This document shows positions 50,930-62,500 of a stretch of DNA of 64,000 nucleotides, in pieces. This DNA is from Cololabis saira (Eukaryota > Chordata > Actinopteri > Beloniformes > Belonidae). The notes beneath the pieces are model-generated. The model searched no databases. It had not been told where the DNA came from and was given only the letters and a program-made list of their open reading frames with translations. Every line of letters begins with the position of its first letter. The stretch's first letter is position 1. Made by a program: the position numbers and the translations under genes. The DNA lies in contig NC_084596.1 of NCBI RefSeq assembly GCF_033807715.1, forward strand, positions 29,710,879-29,774,878, given 5' to 3'.

Positions 50930-50949
50930 ATATTTGCATATGCAAATAT
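50930..50949. promoter_or_regulatory. Perfect 20-bp palindrome of two octamer motifs
   Basis: ATATTTGCATATGCAAATAT is fully self-complementary and contains ATTTGCAT and ATGCAAAT head to head, the binding core of POU factors. A chance origin within an AT-rich tract is possible. Confidence 0.35.
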
Positions 50950-53900
50950 GATGAAACAAACATAAGTACATGTTGATGTTGATATGGCTCCAGGATGTAG
51001 AACTATCTTTATGTTAATGTCAACAGACAGGGAATATTCTTTTGGAAAAAAACAGTACATTTTTCATGGGGATCATTATCTGCACTGCATGTCACTGTGT
51101 CTCAGTTAAAAGAAATGATTAGATTACTTCCCTGCAATCCCCTTTGGGGCAAATTGTGTGTGACCATGGGCAACCTTACAATATGTTTATTCAGTGTCCT
51201 TTGAAGACACTTCAATTACACTGGAAATGTTTTATGGACAAATATAGGATGTTTTCTCACTCTACTTTGAACTGATGCCACTGAAGCTACAGCCATGGTT
51301 ATATTGGAGTTTGTCTTTCCAACTTATCAAAATCTAATAAAATAACTACAGACTAAAAGTGTGTTAGGATACAAAACATTGACTTTTGGGGGTGAAGTTT
51401 TATGTAACGGAAAGTGCATGTTAGCCAAAATTACACAAATGAAGTGCAAGCCTTGATGAACGTTGTATCATTTAATTATTTGTCTCAATACTGAAGGTCT
51501 GAACGATCTTTCTTATCAGCAAAAAATAATGTAAATCATTCTTTAGTGGGGGTTTCTCGTTTGCACTGCTCAGGAAAAAAACAACATTTAGTTGTTTGTT
51601 ATATAACCAAACAGGGGGTCACTAGTTCCTCCCTTCATTTGCTGCGCTGTATGGGTGCCTATACACTGGATGATTTCTACAGTCGTATGAGAGTATTACA
51701 TCCACGGTACGACTTGCATCTGCTTAAAATGGGTATGATGTCAAGAGTGGTGTAAACTATGTGATGTTGAGACCTCCTGAACCTTATGGTACATCGAGCA
51801 TGTGCTGAGGAAAACAATCAACTTTAAGCAAAACAGGAAAACAAAGCACACTTTAGTGGTATCTTTTAAGTGTGATTAAAAAAGGAGACGAATGTGGTCC
51901 CATGGTCAGGGAGAAGAGCCAAGTCATAGTGTTTAAAGCTTAATTTCATGATCCATTGTAATTCAAACTCAAATTCTAATTCAAATTTGCAAAAAATGTA
52001 ATTTGTCCCCATGGGGAAAATAGAGGGGTTTAAAGTAAATAAAGTTATGGGATATCTGGCCCTACCTTTGAGATGGCTGTTGTGATGTAGCACTAACAAT
52101 TTGGAGCTACGACGAAAAATACCCACAAATGTTTTTAATGCTTTCACCGGACCAAAATTGAGCACTGTATATCCAGCATAATTGGAAGGATCCACCTCTG
52201 CCAGTCTTTAAGGTTTGCAACACAGAAAAACTGCAGATTGCATTAATCCTGTACATGCAAATCAAATTTAATTGTTAAAAGAGATTCAACCTTTTTATTT
52301 TTTCCCAAAGTGCGGTTGTGCAACTTACTTACAAGTAGTAGGTAAATAGTTAGTAGACACTGGATACAGTTTATCAGTGTGGAAAACAAGGAGACACTCT
52401 GATGGGGAGCTAAGCTAACAGCTACTAAGAAGGCCACAATGAAGCAAATTTTGACAATTTGAAAGAACTGAGTTATTTATAAATGTTATAGCAAAAATCA
52501 ATGAGGTGTAGAAAAAATCCACAATATATCATACACTAGAAGTAAATGACGAATACAAAATATGTCACGTACAACTGAACTTATTAAACACTTGTAAAAC
52601 CGTATGTCTAAATTATCTACCTCATACCTTTCAGTGAAAAGCAAAAGTTATTTTTTAATCACCACTTTCATACTTTTTCTTTTTTTGCAGAGCTTATACG
52701 TTTTGCAACATTAACCTGTGATGTAAAAATCCTACTAATAGACAGAAAAGAAATTGCCTCTTATTTATAAAACCCTGTAACTACAGAATAAATGCAGATT
52801 GAATTTAGTTATAGATCCCTTACATCTTTATGACCGCGGCTCTAAATCCACCCACAAAAGCGGTAGTGGTCACAGCTGGCTTCTTATACTTACAATCCCC
52901 AACTGAGAGCATCTGATTGCTTACATTTAACAAATCAATGCTTGACTGGTCAGTCAATGTCTTTCTTTCATAGGCTGGGGGGTGACTTTGTTGTGTCATC
53001 TAGAGGTTAGGTGCAGATGTGAGTGTCTGGGGGTCCCTGCCCATCTTTTTCCACTCACGCAGGCATACAATGAAGTTGATACGCCTATAAATGGTGAGGC
53101 AGGAGCTTGAATGTTCAGCCAAAAACGACCATCTAAACAATGGTAACAGGTGTGTATAATATGTGCTTTGATAATGACCTCGGTGGCCGTAATAGTGTGT
53201 CTAGACGCAACTGAAAGAAGGTATTTCTGTCTGGTTTCCCAAGTCCTGTCCTGCAACAACCTTAGGATCCGATATGTTAATAAAAAATGTGTCAGGTGTT
53301 GTAGCTAATGGAATATGATTTTGTATTTGGGTTGAAAGAATGTGGAATTTCAAAGAGGTTAAACCTACCACTCAAAACATTTGTTTGGCCTGCTGCAGGA
53401 TAAGATAAAATCATCTTGAGTATTCAGAGATATACACTTGGAAACAGAAAAACCTCCATTATAATGTGGAGGGTTTGCATTTTTTGATTGTGGCAGATAC
53501 AAGAAGCTGTGTGACATGAACTAAAATGCAAATGCCCTTTGAAGAAAACAAAGAAATTGATTATGAAGTAAGTTTCTCCAGCACAAGTAGCTGGCTTTGA
53601 GTGATTAATGGGGGTGGGTTATTGATTTGCTTTTGTTTAAATCTTGGTTAACTTTCTAGATACACAATTATAATTTGTTTCCAAACAATAAATCCAATCT
53701 AGTTTCAGCAAATTGAACTTCTGTATAGCCTCTTCTCTGCCCTTTTACATCACAAATTGGTTGTTATCAAAAGCCAGTGCCTGTTGATGTCTGCCGTTTC
53801 TGTTTATATTTGTTACAGTTCTGATTAGACATTGTTTTGCTCTGTATAATGGAAGGTGAGCAATTTTTAAGATAGAAAACACTTGTTTAAAGAGATCTGC

Positions 53901-54935
53901 ATGACTGGTCTTGATTTTCTTACTGTGACGAGACTTAATCTCACTTCAATAGCTATATGTCACATGTCAACATTTCTGATGAGCCACCTAGCTACAGTAT
54001 ATGATAAATACTGTCTTCATGTTGTCTGAAACATGTAACACTATTCTTTATTTGTTGACTGAGTTCATATTGGGGATCTAAAGGTTGGTGAAATGAGTTT
54101 GAGAAACTACAGCACAATGTACTTTATATTTCAGTGGATTTGCAAGTCAAATTCCAGTGTTAAAGACTACTTTATTGAGAGGCTTTTCACATATTTTTCA
54201 GCTTTACAACTTTGAAAACTTCCACAGATCCAGACATTTATACTTTCCGATTTCTCGCATCATCTCTCCAAGATAGTGATAATACGATTTCTGTGTTTTT
54301 CGCTGTTGAGAAACAAACTGGATTATGAACAGATCACTACATAAACAGCTTTCTAAAAGGAGGCAGCTATTTTAAAAAAGGCTGAAGAAATGCAAAGAGG
54401 GATTTAAATTTTAATTTGAATTTATTCCAGCAAGTGAAAGGTTCTTTTGAGAGGGGATTTCAGCAAAGATGATGGTATTTAAAAGTGATAAACAAGCATC
54501 TAAACCTCCAGTAGAAAACAGTCATTTTGCTTCTTCCTAGTGTAGGGGAGGAATTGGGTTTGCTATGGTCACATCCAAAAAATAAGAATAAGTAATAGTA
54601 GTAATTAAAATGAAAATAAGTGAGATTTGTGGCGATATTTTAACTGATTTCTGTCATGAACCACATAATTAACGTTTTGCCTTGATGCACCTTGTGACTC
54701 CGGATACATAGCAACATGTCCTCAGGTGAAACATTATGTTCTCTATGTATTTGACATTTCATATTTTACATTATGTTGGACCCTTTGAAAACTTCACACT
54801 TTTCACATGCAATTGAAATGGTGTGTCACGACATGACATAGGAACACCAGGCAAACTTCATTATATGCCATAGAAAAATCAGAATTTGTGTTAATTATGG
54901 GTTGTTGTTGTGCAGTGTGAGGGAGTGTTTTTGAA

Positions 54936-54955
54936 AAAAAAAAAAAAAAAAAAAA
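54936..54955. repeat. Poly(A) run
   Basis: About 21 consecutive A, low complexity. Confidence 0.85.
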
Positions 54956-56678
54956 GCAAGTGAATTTTTAGGAGGGTGATTCACTTCAGGCAGCCTCATA
55001 TCACATATTTGTGACAAAGAATGATTAACCAAGCCTGTCATCTGTTATATTTGTAATGTGTGGATTATAATACTGACGTCTGGATTTGAAGTGCATCTAT
55101 TCTGCTTAGGGTGACCACTGAACTTAAGCGGAGAAACCTCTGCCACACAAGAAAGACAAAGAGTTACATCATTTTGTTGAACAGTTAATCCGATCATGGA
55201 CACTGTGTGTGCATTTGCTATCTTCGGAAAATGCCAGCAAAGGCGCTAAGTAAACCTATTTTACAAGACTCCCTCACAGGGATACAGTGCCAGTATCGGG
55301 ATAAAATTTCACACAGCAGCATGGCTCAGTCACATAACCTAAGCAGGCTTAGGAAAATGGAACACAACAAAGTATTGCACTTTCTTCTTGTACGTCTGTT
55401 GCAGCATACAAAATGCTCCGATGGCTGATGTGAGTTTCAACATGAAAGCCAAAAAGAACTAATGGCTGAATAGCACGTAGATACGCTTGTTAATGCTCTG
55501 AGTTGTTTAAAATGGTAGATTATGGAAGTGTGCACCTGGCATTCAGCGGGCTAGCCTGGCAACACTCCTCCCTTATAATTATAATGAACACACAGTAATT
55601 CAGGGTTGAGGCTGAAATACGAATGATGTCCTTTGAGACAGCTTGTTTTAATGGCTATGCAGAAGAGTTCCTAGAAGTGCAGATGGCAGATGCACTGCCT
55701 TTGAAGCTGTTTACAGATTGTACACTGTAAGGTATAGAAAGACTCAAAGTGCAAGACCATATTGCTTTTGTGTACCCGTGATTTAAACAATAGGAGGGCC
55801 AAAAATATAAGCTATACTTAGATTATATGGGCAATACTGATAGTTTCTTATATGAACAAGCTGAAAAGTAACATTGTAAAGAGAGACACTGGACAGGTAA
55901 AAACTACATTGCATGTATTTTATCCTAATAGCCCACTGTTCTTACTTTGTCCACACAGGGGTGCATTTTCTCAGAAGTTGCTTCAAATAGATTTACATTT
56001 TATAGTGTCAAAAGCCTGATTTCAGGCATTTACTTCTGAGGACCCTTTAACAAGTATATAAAAATAGTATCCTACGAAAAAATAGATGATAATAAATATA
56101 TCATATAGTGTTCACCAAAATACTTTACCAACAATTACTCCTCTGATGTCAGTTTATACATAAAAACTTGTCTTATAATTATACTTCTGACACAAATAAT
56201 GGCAGTGATGCTGTTTAACCTGTTTGCACTGAAAATATTCAACTAGGGTTGTTTTTTTCCTTTTATGTTCACCACAGTTGATGTATCTCTATCCCTGGCA
56301 CCGTCCCAAACTCATATAAAAGAGTGCGGAGCCTTTGAATCAGTCCACTGCTGTGATACAAGTGCAGGTATTGGAACAACAAAAAATGCTAACTCCAAGA
56401 AAAAGTTTTGCCGCATTTAAGTCACACAGGAGCCATATTAGCATGTGAAAAGAATAAACAGAAGCTTTCTCAGTTACACACTCCACCTGGCTACAAACCA
56501 ACGTCCTTGTCAGAAGTCCACCCACCGCACTGGCTAACACTGAAAGACCTCCCGGGGACCGCAGTGACCATTCACTCGCTTCTCTCTTTTTCCCATGCAC
56601 CTGTGACTGTTTTTGTGTTTGCTATTTTTTGCTTTGTCTTTTTCTGGCAACACTGTATCATCGGAGACACACTTTGCC

Positions 56679-57257
56679 TCAAAAGGAATTCTCCTGCCCA
56701 ACAATGTGGTTTGTTTGTTCACCGGATATGGCAGGCCAGAGAGTCAAATAGGAAAAAAAAAAGAGGAAGAAGAAAAAAATCACTCCAGTAATAATTAAAA
56801 CTGCCACAAGAAAAATAAGCAGGGAGACGTGGTGCTCTGACTGGACTTTAAGTAAGAAAGTGAAGTACTTTTTACCGACTGGTTTCTTGCCGAGTGGGGG
56901 GGCTTCACAGGTGCAGTTGGAAAGGCTCGCCTCCTTACTCTCCTCGGACGGCTCATCCGGCTTCTCCATGGTCCTGGACCTTAGAGAGCTGCTTTTCCAT
57001 TTTCCAAAGGACTTTGCCACAATCGCTTTGTCCGCTCCTTTCATTGTTTTCTGTAAAACACATTTACAGCATGACTTCCCAGGTTTATCCCTCTTGTGAG
57101 CCATCTGCCCCCTTTTTTGGCTCTCAATAAACCTGGGCTCATCTTTCCCAACCCAAAGTAAGAGAGAATTAGGGCATTGTGTGCATATGCATTCTCTTAA
57201 GCATTCCAGAAAATTTCCTGATTGCCCTGGCATCTTTTTTAGAGAGCGCTTGGACAT
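56679..57257 (-). other. Hypothetical 192-codon open frame
   Basis: The longest unexplained frame in the window: MSKRSLKKMPGQ start with A at -3, Cys pairs (CICTQC, CCKC, CTC), basic stretches, and a hydrophobic segment SLLIFLVAVLIITGVIFFFF near the end that suits a membrane anchor. Part of the hydrophobicity comes from a poly-T stretch. No family recognised. Either a small unspliced gene, an alternative ST18 5' exon that stops at 56876, or noise. Confidence 0.2.
56876..56969 (-). CDS. Candidate alternative first coding exon of ST18
   Basis: An ATG at 56969 in a perfect Kozak context (ACCATGG) opens MEKPDEPSEESKEASLSNCT, then CEAPPLGKKPV, and meets a donor GTCG|gtaaaa in phase 1. That phase fits the acceptor of the ST18 microexon at 34350, the same phase as coding exon 1 uses. 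The codons are mostly G/C-ending, unlike surrounding intron. The frame extends upstream to another ATG at 57257 with Cys-rich sequence. I do not recognise the peptide in known ST18 proteins; it could also be a separate hypothetical gene or chance. Confidence 0.35.
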
Positions 57258-59016
57258 TGTTTTTCTCCTGACACTTTACAATACTGTGTGGAGAGAACTG
57301 TACCAACTGGAACTGTATAAAACAATACTTTGCAAAGTAGCAACACAGTAAGCAGTAGACAGAAATGGAAAAACACAAACATGTTCTTTTTTTTCCACAT
57401 CTAATCCAACTTAAAGGAAATAAAAATAACACATTATGCCCTAATTGAGTGCTGTACAGTCCGCAAATACTATTACAAGGCCGATCAGGATTAGCAGAGG
57501 AACATACCTAGTTATCTATTTCTGAGTGCCAAGACTGCTAGCAGTGGGCAACTAAATTTCAAAAGCTGGCAAATCCAGTTGTCTCCTAAATACTGGAAGT
57601 ACTTAATTCCAGAGCTAACAGAAGAAAAAGACGGATAAAGGGTGCTCTGCATATCACCGAAAAGCTTGTGCACTTTTCAGAATCACTGGCTAGGTTAAAC
57701 AAATATGCTAAGTAGAGATCAAAACAATCCTTTGATCTGCAGCCTAGTTTTCAGAGGAATGGCTTGGCTGTTGTTGTAAATAACTTGTATAAATCTATAT
57801 ACCATTTGCCTTCAGGTAATATCAAAAGTGCCAGGGATTCACAGGCAAATACCTTGTGGTTAGGAAATAGATCAGATAAAAGCATATAAATATTTCAGCA
57901 GCACTGCACTCTGTCCTTTTCTGCTTTATAGTTAAGGTTTTCAACCCCCTATGATTATTATACTTATTTCATTCAACCACAGAGAAATGATGAATCCAAT
58001 CTGATTATAAAAAAATTACTTTCTACGCTTTTCTATTTTGTAGATATGAAAAATGCTCCTACCTTCAGCATGCCATTCAGGTCAAACACTGTGTAAAACA
58101 TTGTGCTAAACTTCATACAAAAGAGGCTTGAAGAATCAGAATGCAGAAACTATGCAACTTGCTGACTAACTTTGCCCTCTGTTTTGATCGAGCACACAAA
58201 GAAAAACGCTGTCCATTCAAAACAGACAGCATAACTCTTTTCAGAGAGGGGGGACCGTGAACAAACGAGGCCATGTCCTGAGCTGCTGTTGGTTTCCCGT
58301 CAGGCCTCCACTGTGCACGGTGAGGGCCGCAGGGACTGGGACAAGCTGACACCACACTCACAGGCAACAGAACAACTTTTGTGCACTTCATCCTCCTCTG
58401 TAGACTTTTTTTTTTTTTTTTTGCCCTTTCTCTCCCTAAATTGGACAACTGAAGTTTTTTTTTTATTTAAAGCTTTTTTATTACTTCTTCCCATTTGTTG
58501 TACTTCATAAACGCAAGTTTACTTCAAGTTTAACGAAGCGATATTTCTCCAACCTAGTCTAATAACAAAGTAATACTCTTTATTTAGCGGTATATCAGTG
58601 CTATAATGATAAAAGACACCACAAAGCAAGCAAGATTATTCAAATTAGACGTTTGCATTGAAAGATTTTACCACAACACAAACTATTCGTTTTGTGTCAT
58701 TGGCTCAGGCCCAGGTACTGTAAATTATGCATAGAAAATATGATTATTTGCCAAAAAAAAAGCTTATTTGAATTTGATACTGAGCATGGAAAAAGACAAA
58801 AAAATCTGATGCTATTGAACTAGCAAGTTTATACATTTTCCAACTTAGTTTGCCTCATCTTTAACAGAACATTGTAAACTCAAGGAAATTAGCTTGTAAC
58901 ATAGGAACAAAGCACCTTTTTTTCTTTTTTCTTTTCATTGTGGCTCATATGGATAAAACAACCAGATATAACACTCTATTATTACTTATGGGTGTTAAAA
59001 TTCTTACTAAAAAAAA

Positions 59017-59029
59017 ATGTATGTATGTA

Positions 59030-59104
<75 letters not shown>

Positions 59105-59318
59105 ATGTATGTATGTATGTATGTATGTATGTATGTATGTATGTATGTATGTATGTATGTATGTATGTATGTATGTATGTATGTATGTATGTATGTATGT
59201 ATGTATGTATGTATGTATGTATGTATGTATGTATGTATGTATGTATGTATGTATGTATGTATGTATGTATGTATGTATGTATGTATGTATGTATGTATGT
59301 ATGTATGTATGTATGTAT
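59017..59318. repeat. Compound (ATGT)n-(TG)n-(ATGT)n microsatellite
   Basis: A few ATGT units, then about 26 TG units with a gcgt break, then an uninterrupted run of about 58 ATGT units reaching 59318. Confidence 0.98.
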
Positions 59319-59533
59319 AAATGAATGTAATGTATTACCATGAGGAATGTTGTACTTTATTATGACTAAATAATGACTGTATTATAACAGTTAATAACAC
59401 TTGTATTATCTCAAAGCACACTACTGATGAACAGTACTAACCATATTCACATCTACACATCATTTTAGTGTATGCAGAGATTTTTTTTTTCCTCATAATG
59501 CACAGACCCATTTAACACATGGTGACAAACTGA

Positions 59534-59560
59534 GGTTCAGTGTCATGCCCAAGGATACTT
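59534..59560 (+). repeat. Dispersed fish repeat core (copy B)
   Basis: ggttcagtgtcatgcccaag, matching the copy at 15155-15181 at about 23 of 27 bases. Family not assigned. Confidence 0.4.
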
Positions 59561-62500
59561 GCCAGTTCAGGTATCCAACCAACAACCTTCCAACAAACAA
59601 CTTGATCCATAATCTGTCTCCTAAGCAAAATATCCCCATAAATAAAGCAACAAAAAGCACACTGATGATGTGGTAAAGATATACTCATGATTATTTTGGA
59701 AGTGATCTCATTTAAATTAAATCTTATTGATAGGCAGCAGTCTATCTAAAGGAAATTTTGTTTACTAGTTCATCTCATTGCCTTTACACTGTCTATCGAG
59801 TGTATTGTTCATTGTAGCTGCCGGCAACTTGAAAAATTGGGGCTTTGTTTAACGCACAATAGGTTTCTGATCATTTAAAAAAAAAAATAATCTCCGTTAT
59901 TATCAATTATTTTCATTCTTTAAAAACACAAAACATCTGAGGTCGTCTTTACCATGAAGTATGTATGTCCTGTATGAGAATATTGTACCTGCAAGCTTTC
60001 TATGAGCTTTGTGTGTGTATAAACTACTAGTTACTTTCTGTTTTAAATACAGTTGCCTCTTGAATTGTTTTTAATAAACACAGTTAAAATTTCAGATAGT
60101 CACACCAACATGAATTTTCTGAATTTAAAATTCATACTTACAATCCGGTACACTTTAACCTGAGAAGGTTTTAAAATCCTAAAGGCCACTTTTAGGTGTC
60201 TCAAGGATACCACAGGAGCTTCATCTAGCTCCTCAAGAGTCTTGCAATAACAATTTTGAGAGAGAACAGAATGTACCATATTCTTGACCCGTCTGCCTCA
60301 GATGCTTGCTGTATATGGAACTGAATACTGGACGTGAATTGTATCATTCTCTGTGTCAACTTGTTAGATGGCAGTTGCTGTAGTGGAGTGGTGAGAGTGG
60401 CACATATGCATTATAGGAGAAAATTGTGAAATGACAGATTCCGGGTGTGATACTGAGGGAATGACTAACTAATAGGAGGGGTGCTCCAGGCTGTTAGCTT
60501 TGAAAAGCAGTTTGCACATTACTTTATCTTGTCAATCAGATTCCTGGAATGGAAGAGGTGACTGATAACTCGAATTAATTATTTTCTTATTGCATGCATG
60601 TGTTAATTGATGTTAATTTATGTCCCTGACAGACCCAAGCCAGAATATCCAGAGTAAAGCGCCACCTCTGGCACACAGATCACCACACCACTCTCTTTGC
60701 ATATATTTATATCAAATGAAAGACTTCTTTTAATCCTGTTGGAACAAGGACTGACTGCCAAATGTGATTTTAAATGTACTTTTAAGCTGTTTATGCTTTC
60801 CTACTGCATTTTTTCTTGACAACTAAACAACACGGAACAGTATTTATGGCTATGATGGGATTTGAAAGTTACAGATTATTTTTTTAGAGGCAAAAAAAAC
60901 CCTTCAACACACTCGCATTCTTGAAGAACTGATGAATAATGTAATCTCAGGTCAGCACTAAGAAGGCATTTTTCATGCATTCTATTTCTGTATGTAGTAA
61001 ATTCAATTTATGTTAATCATGTAAACTAGTTTATCACACAAAGAAAGGTTTCGTTTACAAATATAACCTTTTGGCTCATTTTGTGATCATTGAAATAAGC
61101 AGAAGAAATGGTTCAGTGAACTCTGCGCAATGTACAGAATATACTTTAAACAATGTGATTAAACATCTTTAAACAGTCTAACAAATTTAACTTCCCCTGA
61201 ACATGGAGGATAAGAGGAAAAGCATTTCTCTGATGAGAACAGAAACAGCAAGAAGTTCTAACAAGGAAAAGCCTGCCAGGTGGCGAACTGGCTGCACCAA
61301 CAGAACGCACAATCTGTCTGCTTCTCCTTCCAAACCATTGACAGCTGCCATCACCAGCCTTGCACACTCGCACTCAGTGGCTCCTCAGCTCCCTGCCCAT
61401 CCCTCTTTAGTGTTTCCTGCTAACCTCAGAGACAGGGTCACCTGGCCCCATAGTTGCCCGTCTGTGGGGCCCTGCTGGCCCCCTGGAGATCCTGCCTGCG
61501 TGGGGATGCATGGCTAACAGGGGTCTAGCAAATCCTCTTTAATATGCAAACCAAAAGGCTATTCCTTTGACCTGAGACCATAGCTTTTCTAACAGTGAAA
61601 TCCAATTTTTTTTTGTAGTGATGTACAAGGATAAGTTTTGATCTGCCAGAGATTTGATACTGAGTATTATCACAGACAAGCAGCACCATATTCTGGCTGT
61701 CTTCAGTCAGGTTGAACCTTTTTTTGTTTAATCCAAGTCATGTGTAGCATGATGGACTATTGTTCTGCTTAACTTCTTTTTTTTAAATAATCACATACAG
61801 CTTTAGCAGTTCTGTTAAAAACTGGAACAGCATTTCAATCACGAAGTCAAACTCTAAGCACAGAGATGCACAGAGGCTAAAGTGAAGAGTGTTCCACAAA
61901 ACTAGCATTGCAACTGGGCTAAAAATAAAACCTGGCAAAGTTATTCTGATCCCTTATTGGTCCCATAGTTTGATTTCACATTTAGCATTTGCATTCCCCT
62001 CTGCATAAACATTTCATTCTTCCCCTCCTGCAGCACAATGAGACTTGAGTGACTTTGGCAGCAGATTTTGGATCGGTGCTCCTGAATCCACCAGTGTATG
62101 TTATCAGCAGGTAAACAAGCTTTCGAACAAAGCCATAATGGAACTGCAAGCAGCATAAAGAGGCTCATCTCAAAAGCTATACAGCCCATCAAAGCTGGTG
62201 TCATTTCCTCAACACTGCACTGCAGCTGGAAAATGCATGGCTGTTAGTTACAGCTTAAATCGCCTGTCTATTTTCAGACACTTCAGAACTATTTGTATTG
62301 ATTATTTTCTTGTCAGTAAGCAGCCAGATTACCAAAATAAAACAACAGAATTTAATGTTTACTGGATTCTTAGGTCTTTTTGTTCTGTGGTAGGAAATCA
62401 AAAACTGTGTCATGCACTAAATTAAGGGGATTTGCACTATAGGGTATTTGAATAATTATTTTCTACTGAAAATGAAATACTTCTGTCTATATTTGGAGGG

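Larger units (their letters stand above)
35207..56875 (-). other. ST18 long 5' intron / upstream region
   Basis: Nearly 22 kb without a recognisable coding exon. It holds CA/TG arrays at 38549-38639, 42012-42030, 43052-43077, 43658-43692 and 44137-44232, AT-rich low complexity, a GA-rich GC-elevated patch near 44980-45050, a POU-type palindrome at 50930-50949, and balanced-composition stretches at 38.7-42.0 kb. At least one noncoding ST18 exon should lie here or further upstream, since coding exon 1 begins at a splice acceptor, but I cannot place it. Confidence 0.55.

Noticed and set aside
56313..56791. TATAAAAG at 56315-56322 followed by a 127-codon plus-strand frame
   Set aside because: A TATA match is expected by chance in AT-rich DNA, the frame ends in Lys/Glu low complexity and has no recognised family.
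60655..60675. Third CTCF-like site on the minus strand (CCAGAGGTGGCGC)
   Set aside because: It matches only about 11 of 15 core positions, too weak to list.
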